DNA of 64,000 nt from Flavisolibacter tropicus (GTDB lineage: Bacteria; Bacteroidota; Bacteroidia; Chitinophagales; Chitinophagaceae): the NCBI RefSeq assembly GCF_001644645.1, contig NZ_CP011390.1, forward strand, positions 3,592,001-3,656,000, written 5' to 3'. This document shows positions 36,060 to 44,404 of this stretch, piece after piece (position 1 is the first letter of the stretch; the number at the start of each line of letters is the position of its first letter). A program made the position numbers and the translations under genes. The notes beneath the pieces are model-generated. The model was given only the letters and a program-made list of their open reading frames with translations. It did no database searches and was not told the origin of the DNA.

Positions 36060-36376
36060 AACCAGGAAAGAACTAGGATTATGAGGATTGAGATTGATTA
36101 TGAGGAAATGATTAAATAGAAATAAAAAAGCCGGTCTAAATAGACCGGCTTTTTTATTTCTATAGTCCCGCCATAGTTCCACGCTGAAGAAGATAGGAGT
36201 TGAGATTTGACTTGTCTGTTCATAAATAACGCCTGTAGTTATTGCCCCACAATTCTAACTGGCCACTTCTTTTATTAACCAAAAGCTATTATTGTAAAGC
36301 AGTGTGAGGGTAAGATCTTGACAGAGCAAAAGGAATAATCACACTCAGAAAAAGTTTTAAACCCTATAGAGTCTGC
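36060..36376. other. Intergenic interval upstream of the broken membrane gene
   Basis: It contains the murA terminator and, from about 36228, sequence similar to the region before the paralogue at 37240 (shared words TGTAGTTATTGCC, AACCAAAAGCTATTATT / AGCCAAAAAACTATTATT, AAAGCAGTG / AAAGTAGTG). The duplication therefore includes the upstream region. Nothing else is seen. Confidence 0.6.
36121..36160. terminator. Bidirectional intrinsic terminator after murA
   Basis: AAAAAAGCCGGTCT-AAAT-AGACCGGCTTTTTT, 62 bp after the murA stop. Confidence 0.9.
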
Positions 36377-36908
36377 ATGAACCAACTGTCTAAAAAACAA
36401 CTAGTCATCTCCATTATCTTAAGTGTTATCGGTCTTGCTGTTTGGATAAGCATCGGCTTAATAAGCAATAAAGTAGAAGCTTGGGACAGCAACCTATACT
36501 ACCTGGCTGGTCTTCCTACCCAAGTGTCCGAATGCTATAATAGACAGTAGAGAGCGTACTCTTTGAAGCAGTTTCCTTTGCGCCCCTCTGCGGTTTCTCT
36601 GTGGCCTTTGCGGTAAAAAAACAACCGCAAAGCCGCGCTAAGAAGGCGCAAAGCAACGCAAAGAACAACATTCGAATACTTAGGGTCTTCCTATTATGTT
36701 TGCAGTTGCAGTTATTGCAGGTTTTATAGCTCCCTTTAAGCCATGGCGATGGGGCATCTTTGTTGTTCTTTTACAACCTTATGCCCTTTTTATTCAATAC
36801 CAGGCAGGTCCATTTATCATTGTCAGCCTCTTCTTCTTTGTCTTTATGGCCGTTGCAATCGGCTGTGCTTATATTGGTAAAGTACTGCGATCCCACGTAA
36901 AGCAATAA
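36377..36908 (+). pseudogene. Small integral-membrane protein gene broken by a mobile element
   Basis: The 5' part (from ATG 36377: MNQLSKKQLVISIILSVIGL...YLAGLPT) meets a stop at 36548-36550 inside inserted DNA; the 3' part resumes at 36694 (...MFAVAVIAGFIAPFKPWRWG...LRSHVKQ) and ends at 36908. Removing 36519-36684 plus one target-site copy (175 bp in all) restores 'GLPIMFAVAVIAGFIAPFKPW', which aligns without gaps to 'GLPIMFLTAAIAGFIAPSKPW' of the paralogue at 37240-37629. The restored protein would have 118 residues and about four membrane spans. Function unknown. Confidence 0.9.
36519..36684. mobile_element. Non-autonomous MITE-like element (166 bp)
   Basis: The ends form imperfect 16-bp terminal inverted repeats: left CCCAAGTGTCCGAATG, right (complement) CCTAAGTATTCGAATG, 13 of 16 identical. 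The insertion is flanked by a direct duplication GTCTTCCTA (36510-36518 and 36685-36693; one more G matches on the left side of each). The interior folds back on itself: CTTTGCGCC / GGCGCAAAG and a hairpin CTTTGCGGT-AAAAAAACA-ACCGCAAAG. It encodes nothing, so a transposase must act in trans. The interior belongs to the 'CTTTGCG...CTCTGCGG' word family seen at 22.7, 44.3 and 52.0 kb. Confidence 0.85.
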
Positions 36909-37239
36909 GGAGTCATGGGTTTAACCCATTCTACATCTCTATTCCATCCGCGTCTCCACGGCCTGGTCGCCTTTCTGAACGGAGAGAGATAAAGTGTGAT
37001 TAGAAACCCGTTGCCACAAAGGCTCATTGTTTGCGGGCGAATAGGCATTTGTAGTTATTGCCTCACATTTTTAATAAACCTCTTCTTTAATAGCCAAAAA
37101 ACTATTATTTTAAAGTAGTGTTGAGCTGTAAGGTTAAACACAGCTAGTCTAGCTACCAATATTTTATCAAGAAAAACGAACCAAAGTCCCCTACAGAAGT
37201 AACCATACTTAGAACACGTTTTAACTTAATCGTATTCAT
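36909..37239. other. Interval between the two paralogous membrane genes
   Basis: No gene seen. The second half (about 37035-37239) repeats, with divergence, the region upstream of 36377 and probably carries the promoter of the gene at 37240. Confidence 0.55.
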
Positions 37240-37629
37240 ATGAATCTTCTGGCTAAAAAACAACTATTCATCTCCGCTACTTTAAGTCTTACGGGTCTTA
37301 CTGTTTGGTTAACCATTAGCGGAATAACAAATGATGTAGAGGCCTGGTACAGTGACCAATACTATCAAATTGGTTTACCAATCATGTTTTTAACCGCAGC
37401 TATTGCAGGTTTTATAGCTCCAAGCAAGCCTTGGCTATGGGGAGTTCTTATTGTTATTTTACAGCCTGCTTTTATTTTTACGCAAGCCAAAATAACCCCA
37501 CGTATCTACGTCGGCGTACTCTTTTTTCTTGCCTTTATGGTAATGGCAATTGGCTTTGCCTATTTGGGAACCATACTACGATCCCTCCTAAAGAATAAGG
37601 CTAGTAAGACTGCGTTTAACTTAAACTAA
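37240..37629 (+). CDS. Small integral-membrane protein of unknown function
   Basis: 129 residues with four predicted membrane spans: 'LFISATLSLTGLTVWLTISG', 'QIGLPIMFLTAAIAGFIA', 'PWLWGVLIVILQPAFIFTQ' and 'RIYVGVLFFLAFMVMAIGFAYLG'. It is the intact paralogue of the broken gene at 36377-36908 (about 45-50% identical by eye), with a 'GFIAP.KPW.WG' motif shared by both. No family is recognised. Its upstream region is also duplicated. Confidence 0.75.
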   Translation: MNLLAKKQLFISATLSLTGLTVWLTISGITNDVEAWYSDQYYQIGLPIMFLTAAIAGFIAPSKPWLWGVLIVILQPAFIFTQAKITPRIYVGVLFFLAFMVMAIGFAYLGTILRSLLKNKASKTAFNLN

Positions 37630-38176
37630 AAAGGATTCGTGCTTTTTAAGCCGTTCTGCATCTTCGCTCCGCTGTGTCCTTCCTAACGCACATAGCTATG
37701 CGGAAGTACGGTAGGGACAAGAAATGTAGTACACTAATTTTCGCACTTCCTATTTACTCCCATTTTATTTGTTGTCAACTTTCAATTGAATAAGGAGTTG
37801 TGTATATTGGACAGTTACCTGCAACCATAACAGCTTCCACTCATGAAAAGAGTATTCATTTTTACGCCGTTGTTGGTGTTCTTACAAGCTTTGTGCGGAG
37901 GCTGCACCAACAACTGAAAGACGTAAGGAAGGCCTGTTCTAGGTTGGTTATCTTCAGCAGTGTTGTTGGTGGGCCCATCACATAGCCTCCGCCTCAACAC
38001 CAACAACGGCGGGAAAGAAATTGAAAGGCTTTTAGAAGGAGAAATTGCAAAGTAATAACTGTCTACAAGTAACACTTTACTTCTGTGAGGTCTTTCTCAT
38101 TAGATATTTACTGTATCTATAACAGAATGATGCAGCACCGTTTTTCCCTCGGAACATCTACTCTAGCAAAAACAAG
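37630..38176. repeat. Interval with REP-type elements
   Basis: No convincing gene. It contains a hairpin-word element at 37671-37721 (CATAGCTATG palindrome with GTGTCC... and ...GGTAGGGAC flanks) and the paired REP-like element at 37865-38011. A short frame (37843-37917) begins MKRVFIFTPLLVFLQALCGGC but is created by the element itself. Confidence 0.65.
37865..38011. repeat. REPIN-like pair of inverted REP elements
   Basis: A 16-bp perfect inverted repeat (CGCCGTTGTTGGTGTT at 37865-37880, its complement at 37996-38011) bounds 147 bp. Each half is itself a hairpin: GTTGTTGGTG pairs with CACCAACAAC within 37868-37915 and again within 37962-38010. The loop of each half holds GCGGAGGCT, or its complement, in matching orientation. 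This is the architecture of two REP sequences in inverted order. Confidence 0.75.
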
Positions 38177-38434
38177 CTAACTATCCCGAAAAACATCTTC
38201 CAATATCTCCTGTCCTTCCTTTTGCCGAATACGTTGCTCCATATGATCAAGCACTTCTACAAAACCCAGATACATTTCTTCTTTCTCTTCGTAATGATGT
38301 GGTAAAGCATTAATGAGAATGAGCGTAATATTCTCCAGGTATTTGCGGCCACCTGGCTGGCGGAAGAATTTTTCTACCAAACTGGTATCACCTTTCCCAA
38401 TGGAGCCAATGATATCTTTGAAATGCTCATTCAT
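38177..38434 (-). CDS. Small cytoplasmic protein of unknown function
   Basis: 85 residues, start MNEHFKDIIGSIGKGDTSLVEKFF, no signal peptide or membrane span, rich in charged residues and predicted helical. Composition and codon use look like real coding sequence, and the frame is closed in an otherwise repeat-filled region. No domain recognised and no operon partner. Confidence 0.6.
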   Translation of the reverse strand: MNEHFKDIIGSIGKGDTSLVEKFFRQPGGRKYLENITLILINALPHHYEEKEEMYLGFVEVLDHMEQRIRQKEGQEILEDVFRDS

Positions 38435-39029
38435 GACTCCAAAGGTCGTGGTATGCTATAGAAAAGAAATGTTAGTTTTTACAAACGCCGTGTCCTTCAC
38501 CACCCACAAAGCCAGGCGGAAGAGACACGGTGGGGACCAAAAATCACCAGCGAGCGAGCGTCGGGATCCACCGTGCTGATCTGGGTTTTCTTCCCCGACT
38601 AGTCTCCTTTGCGTGGCCCTTGTGCGGCAGCAAGGGACTCGGCGGCCTTGCCCTAGCGGACGGTCACCTCTTAGCGGCTAGGTTCACTTCCTGCAGTTCG
38701 GCCGCATGAATAGGCACAAAGTAGCCCCCTTGCAACTGAACAGAAAGATATTCAACAATTTCTTCCGTATATCTCGTTTTATATGAAACAAGAGTGTGAA
38801 CCTACGATCTATCGTAGGAATTTTACAATAACCCTTTGAACGTCAATAACGTTGCAACCTATGATATAGTTTAATTCAGTTAGATTTATTTAAATAGAAT
38901 TACTTCTCTCCTCCGCACATAGCTATGCGTAAGCGACACGGTGGGAACCGGAAAGCAATCGCCTTGTTGAACACGCCGCATGGCTTATTTTTATACAGCA
39001 CCTAGTGCATAGAACTCAACAGCCACTCC
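38435..39029. repeat. Interval with CCGTGTC/GACACGG hairpin words
   Basis: No gene. At 38486-38538 a unit with CCGTGTC ... GACACGGTGGGGACC can fold back, and at 38911-38950 a relative reads CCGCACATAGCTATGCG ... GACACGGTGGGAACC. A third lies at 37671-37721. Between 38540 and 38700 the sequence is unusually GC-rich (GCGAGCGAGCGTCGGGATCC, CTCGGCGGCCTTGCC), which suggests inserted or relic DNA. The start of the esterase gene at 39030 has only weak promoter-like sequence. Confidence 0.65.
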
Positions 39030-39944
39030 ATGAAACATCTGCTCTTATTCTCGTGCCTGATGACGACCTTATTTGTCTCTGCCCAATTATCCATTCCCTC
39101 TTCTGGGATAATCAAGCGGCATGAAAACGTTACCTCCAAATATGTAACTGCCCGCCATGTAGATGTATGGCTTCCTGCAGACTATACCCCTTCTAAAAAA
39201 TATGCAGTGCTTTACATGCACGATGGGCAAATGCTATTTGATTCATCCACCACCTGGAACAAACAGGAATGGGGTGTAGATGAAAGCCTATCGGTCCTGT
39301 TGAAACAAAAGAAGATTCAGCCATGTATTGTTGTAGGCATCTGGAATAGTGGTGCGGGCCGGTTCGCCGACTATTTTCCACAGCAAGCGTTTGAATCTTT
39401 ATCACAACCGCAACAAGATTCTATTTACAATGGAGTGAATAGCAAAGCCCTTTTCAATGGACAAAAAATAAATAGCGACAACTACCTGAAGTTCTTGGTC
39501 AATGAATTAAAGCCATTTATTGACAGTACGTATAGCACGTATAAAGATCGTCAGCATACCTTCATTGCCGGCAGTAGCATGGGCGGGCTTATTAGTCTTT
39601 ATGCTATTTGCGAATATCCCCAAGTCTTTGGTGCAGCCGCTTGCTTATCTACTCATTGGCCCGGCTTGTTTACAGTGGAGGGTAATCCCATTCCACAGGC
39701 TTTTTTCAACTACATGAAAAAACAGTTGCCCAATCCCGCTACCCACAAACTCTATTTCGACTATGGCGACCAAACCCTGGATGCTTTATACCCGCCATTA
39801 CAACAGCAGGCCGATAAAATAGTAAAGGCAAAAGGTTATACTAAAAAGAATTGGACAACAAAGTACTTCCCCGGCGAGAACCATTCAGAAGCTGCCTGGA
39901 AAAAGCGCTTACAGATACCGCTAGCGTTCATGCTGGGAAAATAA
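39030..39944 (+). CDS. Secreted esterase of the alpha/beta-hydrolase (esterase D/CE1-like) type
   Basis: 304 residues. A signal peptide (MKHLLLFSCLMTTLFVSAQ) is followed by the putative esterase fold: 'KYAVLYMHDGQMLFDSSTTWNKQEWGVDE', nucleophile elbow 'FIAGSSMGGLISLYA' (Ser), an acid in 'LYFDYGDQTLD' and catalytic His in 'FPGENHSEAAWKKRL'. The 'MHDGQ' motif is typical of the Fes / acetyl-xylan esterase-like group, so carbohydrate or siderophore ester cleavage is possible. Periplasmic or secreted; the substrate is unknown. Confidence 0.87.
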   Translation: MKHLLLFSCLMTTLFVSAQLSIPSSGIIKRHENVTSKYVTARHVDVWLPADYTPSKKYAVLYMHDGQMLFDSSTTWNKQEWGVDESLSVLLKQKKIQPCIVVGIWNSGAGRFADYFPQQAFESLSQPQQDSIYNGVNSKALFNGQKINSDNYLKFLVNELKPFIDSTYSTYKDRQHTFIAGSSMGGLISLYAICEYPQVFGAAACLSTHWPGLFTVEGNPIPQAFFNYMKKQLPNPATHKLYFDYGDQTLDALYPPLQQQADKIVKAKGYTKKNWTTKYFPGENHSEAAWKKRLQIPLAFMLGK

Positions 39945-39965
39945 TTTCTTATAAAAGCGTAGTCC

Positions 39966-40736
39966 TTAGCTTCCTTTGGTAATGAGGATCTGCACGCGCA
40001 TATTCATTTTTTTCTCAGCAACATTCTGAGGTGTCTCTATAGCAGGCTGGGTGTTCGCTATTCCTTTGTACGACATCTTCTCTGCGGGGATACCGTGTTG
40101 CAATAGAAGTTGGTAAATGAGCTTTGCGCGTTGTTCGGAAAGGCGGTAAAAGATTTTGATCTTACTGGGCTCTAGTGTCTCCTGGCAGTTGGCATGACCA
40201 ATGATCTCAAAATGTTCGTCCTGGTAGTTTTTCAGGGTTTGCGCCAGCTCCTTAATAAAGGGTAAGGACTTAGGGGTTATTACAGCAGAATCGGGCACGA
40301 AATAAATATTATCCAGTTCCAGTGAACGAATAGTAGCAGCCGTGGAAGGAGTAGACGCAGACATGGCAGCAACTATATCAACCCTTCTATTTTTCCATAA
40401 CTCCGCTAGCTGTGTACCTGTTTCACCTTTTGATTCAGGCATCACTGTAAGCCCCTTCTTGCCAGAAGCCAAGAGCCTGGCTACCGCCTCGGCTCGTTTT
40501 TGGGAGAGCCGCTGGTTAGAAGAAGTAGAGCCACGATGGTCGGCATAACCCGTGATCTGCTTGACCGAATGATCAGAACTGGCCAACCATGCCAGTTGCT
40601 TCGTATGCAGGGAGTCCAGCTCATAGGCTCCTGTAGGGAAATACAGCGAAATAACGGTGTCTCTAACTACCTGGCTATTTACCTGTTTGAATGACAACAG
40701 CAGGACTGCAACTAGCAAACGGTTTTGGTATTTCAT
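39966..40736 (-). CDS. OmpA-family protein with two OmpA-like domains
   Basis: 256 residues from the ATG at 40734-40736 (signal peptide MKYQNRLLVAVLLLSFKQVNSQ); an ATG at 40758 would add eight residues. Two OmpA C-terminal peptidoglycan-binding-type domains lie in tandem: residues ~28-120 ('ITGYADHRGSTSSNQRLSQKRAEAVARLL', 'KNRRVDI') and ~140-256 ('YFVPDSAVITPKSLPFIKELAQTLK', 'IIGHANCQE', 'YRLSEQRAKLIYQLLLQHGI', 'MNMRVQI'). It probably ties the envelope to the cell wall. The second domain keeps less of the D-x-G motif. Convergent with the esterase gene. Confidence 0.87.
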   Translation of the reverse strand: MKYQNRLLVAVLLLSFKQVNSQVVRDTVISLYFPTGAYELDSLHTKQLAWLASSDHSVKQITGYADHRGSTSSNQRLSQKRAEAVARLLASGKKGLTVMPESKGETGTQLAELWKNRRVDIVAAMSASTPSTAATIRSLELDNIYFVPDSAVITPKSLPFIKELAQTLKNYQDEHFEIIGHANCQETLEPSKIKIFYRLSEQRAKLIYQLLLQHGIPAEKMSYKGIANTQPAIETPQNVAEKKMNMRVQILITKGS

Positions 40737-40880
40737 TCTGCTAAAAATAAAACCTTTCATCTAATCAACTCTTCATGGATAGAATATGTCTTCAGCACAT
40801 AAGCTTGTGTTAACATTACCATTCCTGTCAACCGCCCACTATCATCTGTCCTCTGTCAACAAAAATCAACCATCAGACAT

Positions 40881-41468
40881 CTATTCCTTTATCCACACCA
40901 TCTTTTCTTCCAGTGGCTTTCGTTTACCCGCAGGAGATGGTATTGCCACATGTCCCAAATAAAAGAAGCCAAGCAGTTTATCGTCCGGCCCAAGGTCAAA
41001 GAATGCCTTGGCTTTTTCATTGTAGGTAACACCACCGGTGGTCCAATAGCCGCCCAAGCCATAAGCAGTAACAGATGGGTAGATATTTTGCACGGCGCAA
41101 GCCACCGCTTCTATCTCTTCTATTTCCGGGTGGCGGCGAGTTTCACTACGCTTCATACACAGTGCTATAATGTGTGATGCCTTGAGCGGGTTCTCTTTCA
41201 GCTTACTATACGTAGCCTCTTTAAAATGATCACCAGCTGTTTCCTTATATAACTCACTTTGAAAGTTGGCTAGGGTTTCTAATCCTTTGCCGGTAAATAC
41301 TACAAATTGCCAGGGCTCTGTACTACCGTGGCTGGGTGCCCAGGTAGCATTTTCCAGGATCTGGCGTACAATTTCATCGTCTACTTTTTTGGCAGGATCC
41401 AATTGTTTGGGAAATACCGAACGCCGAGCCCTAACCAGCCGATTGAATTCTTCTATAGTAAACTCCAT
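40881..41468 (-). CDS. Nitroreductase family protein
   Basis: 195 residues. FMN-dependent nitroreductase fold with the N-terminal 'RARRSVFPKQLDP' phosphate-binding region, 'ILENATWAPSHGSTEPWQFVVF' and 'AVACAVQNIYPSVTAYGLGGYWTTGG', and a C-terminal 'KLLGFFYLGH' near the cofactor. Such enzymes reduce quinones or nitro-compounds with NAD(P)H in the cytoplasm; the physiological substrate is unknown. Single gene divergent from the outer-membrane barrel gene. Confidence 0.9.
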   Translation of the reverse strand: MEFTIEEFNRLVRARRSVFPKQLDPAKKVDDEIVRQILENATWAPSHGSTEPWQFVVFTGKGLETLANFQSELYKETAGDHFKEATYSKLKENPLKASHIIALCMKRSETRRHPEIEEIEAVACAVQNIYPSVTAYGLGGYWTTGGVTYNEKAKAFFDLGPDDKLLGFFYLGHVAIPSPAGKRKPLEEKMVWIKE

Positions 41469-41664
41469 ACCGTAAAGCTATTTCAAAAACGGGCAAACGC
41501 TTACTACTGAAGTTATTTTAATTATGCCTGTTCATGTAATTTTCCGACACGATCATTTTCGTAAGTCTAGTCATGTTTCCGCCCATAGGAGAGGATAATC
41601 GGTTAATATAGTTTGGCTATTTTCTATATGTAATTCTTCTGTGCTTTGCCGGAAACTACTGTAC

Positions 41665-44139
41665 ATGCGAAGAGATATACTATTGATTTTGAGTGTAGTA
41701 ATGAGTCTTTCAGCCTTTGCACAAACACCAAAAGGAAAAGTAACAATTACCATCACTACCGAACAGAAACAAGCGTTAGATGGCGCCACTGTGGAGCTAC
41801 TCCACAGCAAGGATTCGGCCTTAGTGAAGACAGCCATAACCGACAAAACAGGATTAGCCGAATTTGAGCCTGCTGTTGCTCAAACCTACCTGGTACGGGC
41901 CAGCAATGTAGGCCATCAACCCCAGTATTCACAGCCTTTTACGTTAACTACAGAGCAAGCATCCCTTACGCTACCCGCATTAAGCTTGACTGCTAAAGCC
42001 GCCAACCAACTGGCTGGTGTAACGGTAACCGCTAAAAAGCCCTTTATCCAAAAATTGAACGACCGCATCGTGGTGAATGTGGACAACAGCATTGTTAGCG
42101 CCGGCAGCACGGCGTTAGATGTTCTGGAGCGTTCGCCTGGCATTACATTAGATCAAAACGATGCCATCAGTCTGCGTGGCCGCGCAGGTGTTATTATCAT
42201 GATCGATGGCAAGCCTACTCCCATGACTGGTGCTGACCTGGCCAACTACCTAAGAGGATTACCAAGTAACGCCATTGAGCGTATAGATATCATTACCAAC
42301 CCTTCGGCTAAATATGACGCAGCCGGCAACTCCGGTATTATTGATATCCGTTTGAAAAAAGACCAACGCTTTGGCACCAATGGTACACTAACTGCCGGCT
42401 TTGGACATGGCGAACTACCAAAGGCCAATGCCGGAGGTACGTTTAACTATCGCAACAAGAAAGTGAATGTGTTTGGTAACTATAACTATAGCTATCGCGA
42501 AAACCTGAACAACCTGATCATCAACCGTAACTTCTATAAGGATGGAGCATTTGTGGGTTCTGATGATAAAGACAACTATGCGGAATTTCCAGTTAGCTCG
42601 CATACCGCTCGCCTGGGAGCCGATTTCTTTCCATCGAAGAATACCACCTTGGGCTTTGTAGTGAACAGCAACTTCACTGATTTTAAACGCGACGCCAACA
42701 TTACTACCATTGTTAACGATACAAAGAATGAAGCCGAGTCTAAGATCATATCCACCGGTAGCGACAACAACGACTTTAATAATACTGTAGCTAACATCAA
42801 CCTGAAGCACAAGTTTGATTCTACTGGCCGGGAACTAACAGCCGATGTGGATTATGGTGTTTACAGCTCCAGATCATTCACCCGTACCGCCAGCAGCTTC
42901 TACAATTTAAATGGTAGCACCCGACGCGATAACGATATATTGGATGGAGATCAAGATGGTGAGCTGACCCTACGCACAGCTAAAGTGGACTATGTAAACC
43001 CCTTACCTAAGGGAGCGAAGTTTGAAGCCGGCTTTAAGACCAGCTATGTATCATCGGATAACGATGCCAAGTTCTTCAAAGTCTTTTCATCCGGGCGTGT
43101 TGTAGATCCTACTAAAACCAACCAATTCCTTTATAAGGAGTATAACAATGCCGCTTATGTGAATTACAGTAAAGAGTTCAAGAAGTTCAATGTACAACTA
43201 GGCTTGCGCGGTGAGCAGACCAATCTGAAAACGCACCAGGTTAAAGGCAGCGTTGACTTCAAAAACGACTATTTCCAGTTGTTCCCCAGTGCTTACTTCA
43301 ATTACAAGCTTACAGATGACCAAACAGTAGGTGTATCGGTTAGTCGCCGAATAGACCGCCCAGGGTACAACCAGCTTAATCCATTCCTTTTCCAGATCGA
43401 CCCAGGTATTTATTCTACCGGCGATCCAAACCTGAAACCACAAACCACCTGGTCGTATGAAGCCAACTACACTGTCAAAAACATCAACTTCACCTTAGGG
43501 TATAGCCACACGATTAATGCGCAGAACACGGTATTATCACCCATTTTGGATGTGATCCCCAACTTTGAAATAGAAGCGGGTACAGACTCTAATATCACGG
43601 TACAAATACCAGTGAATCTCAAGTCGTCTGACTATATAGGCTTAACCGCCAACGCACCGATTCGCGTAAGCAAGTGGTGGAACATGATCAATAATGTAAA
43701 CGTATATTACAACTACTTCAGCGGTAACCTGGGTGGCGCTCAGCTTGATAATGGCGCACCAGCAGCTACTATTCGCAGCAACAACACCTTTACACTTAAA
43801 AAAGGTTGGACCGCCGAACTAAACGCCAACCTGAATACTGGCGGTCGTTACGGCTACATGGTATTAGACCCGCAGTGGGGACTGGCAGTAGGTGGACAAA
43901 AAACAGTGATGCAAGGCAAGGGTACATTCCGGTTTAGCTTGACTGATATCTTCTGGACCAACCTGCCTAAAGCTACTGTTACCAATCCTGGCCGCTATGT
44001 AGAGAACTGGCATGCCTATAGAGATACCCGCGTAGGTACGCTGTCCTTTACCTACCGCTTTGGTAATAATAAAGTACAAGCCGCCCGCCGCAGAACAACG
44101 GCTTCTGAAGAAGAAAGACAAAGAGCAGGAGGAAATTAA
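41665..44139 (+). CDS. Outer-membrane beta-barrel protein (TonB-receptor-like) with carboxypeptidase-regulatory domain
   Basis: 824 residues from the ATG at 41665 (MRRDILLILSVVMSLSAFAQ signal peptide). Order: a CarboxypepD_reg/CNA-B-like domain (~22-110, 'VTITITTEQKQALDGATVELLHSKDSALVKTAITDKTG'), a plug domain (~115-220, 'RIVVNVDNSIVSAGSTALDVLERSPGITLDQNDAISLRGRAGVIIMIDGKP') and an outer-membrane barrel (~225-810). No SusD gene is adjacent, so it belongs to the stand-alone barrel group rather than to SusC. The ligand is unknown. The gene is followed by a repeat-bracketed terminator. Confidence 0.9.
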   Translation: MRRDILLILSVVMSLSAFAQTPKGKVTITITTEQKQALDGATVELLHSKDSALVKTAITDKTGLAEFEPAVAQTYLVRASNVGHQPQYSQPFTLTTEQASLTLPALSLTAKAANQLAGVTVTAKKPFIQKLNDRIVVNVDNSIVSAGSTALDVLERSPGITLDQNDAISLRGRAGVIIMIDGKPTPMTGADLANYLRGLPSNAIERIDIITNPSAKYDAAGNSGIIDIRLKKDQRFGTNGTLTAGFGHGELPKANAGGTFNYRNKKVNVFGNYNYSYRENLNNLIINRNFYKDGAFVGSDDKDNYAEFPVSSHTARLGADFFPSKNTTLGFVVNSNFTDFKRDANITTIVNDTKNEAESKIISTGSDNNDFNNTVANINLKHKFDSTGRELTADVDYGVYSSRSFTRTASSFYNLNGSTRRDNDILDGDQDGELTLRTAKVDYVNPLPKGAKFEAGFKTSYVSSDNDAKFFKVFSSGRVVDPTKTNQFLYKEYNNAAYVNYSKEFKKFNVQLGLRGEQTNLKTHQVKGSVDFKNDYFQLFPSAYFNYKLTDDQTVGVSVSRRIDRPGYNQLNPFLFQIDPGIYSTGDPNLKPQTTWSYEANYTVKNINFTLGYSHTINAQNTVLSPILDVIPNFEIEAGTDSNITVQIPVNLKSSDYIGLTANAPIRVSKWWNMINNVNVYYNYFSGNLGGAQLDNGAPAATIRSNNTFTLKKGWTAELNANLNTGGRYGYMVLDPQWGLAVGGQKTVMQGKGTFRFSLTDIFWTNLPKATVTNPGRYVENWHAYRDTRVGTLSFTYRFGNNKVQAARRRTTASEEERQRAGGN

Positions 44140-44404
44140 GGCGGCCACACACGCCCCCAGCCCCTAAAGGGGAGGGCAGCGCGGCAGGAGCCTGGCCCGT
44201 GAATGGTCAATGGTGAATGGTGAGTAGCCAACACACAAATACAGAAGATCAAATTTCTCTTACAACTAAAAAGCACTCCGTTGGTGGAGTGCTTTTTAGT
44301 TTATATAAATTCCTTAATCGTCTCTGTGTATCTCCGTGCTCGCGGTGCCTCCGTGGTTCCCGGAAGCGTGGCCCTCCCCTTTAGGGGCCGGGGGTGTGCC
44401 TTCG
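44140..44404. repeat. Bracketed terminator element between convergent genes
   Basis: Inverted copies of the CCCCTAAAGGGGA family (44154-44175 and complement 44373-44394, 21 of 22 bases matching) enclose GAATGGTCAATGGTGAATGG words (44202-44225), a terminator (44265-44300) and CTCTGTGTATCTCCGTGC words (44317-44360). The left arm begins 14 bp after the barrel gene stop and the right arm ends 10 bp before the AraC gene stop. Confidence 0.8.
44265..44300. terminator. Bidirectional intrinsic terminator
   Basis: ACTAAAAAGCACTCC-GTTGGT-GGAGTGCTTTTTAGT, perfect 15-bp stem between convergent genes. Confidence 0.92.

Noticed and set aside
37843..37917. Short frame with a lipoprotein-like start (MKRVFIFTPLLVFLQALCGGC)
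   Set aside because: Most of it is the REP-like hairpin sequence itself, it stops after about 24 codons, and the signal-like composition is a by-product of the GTTGTTGGTG repeat.
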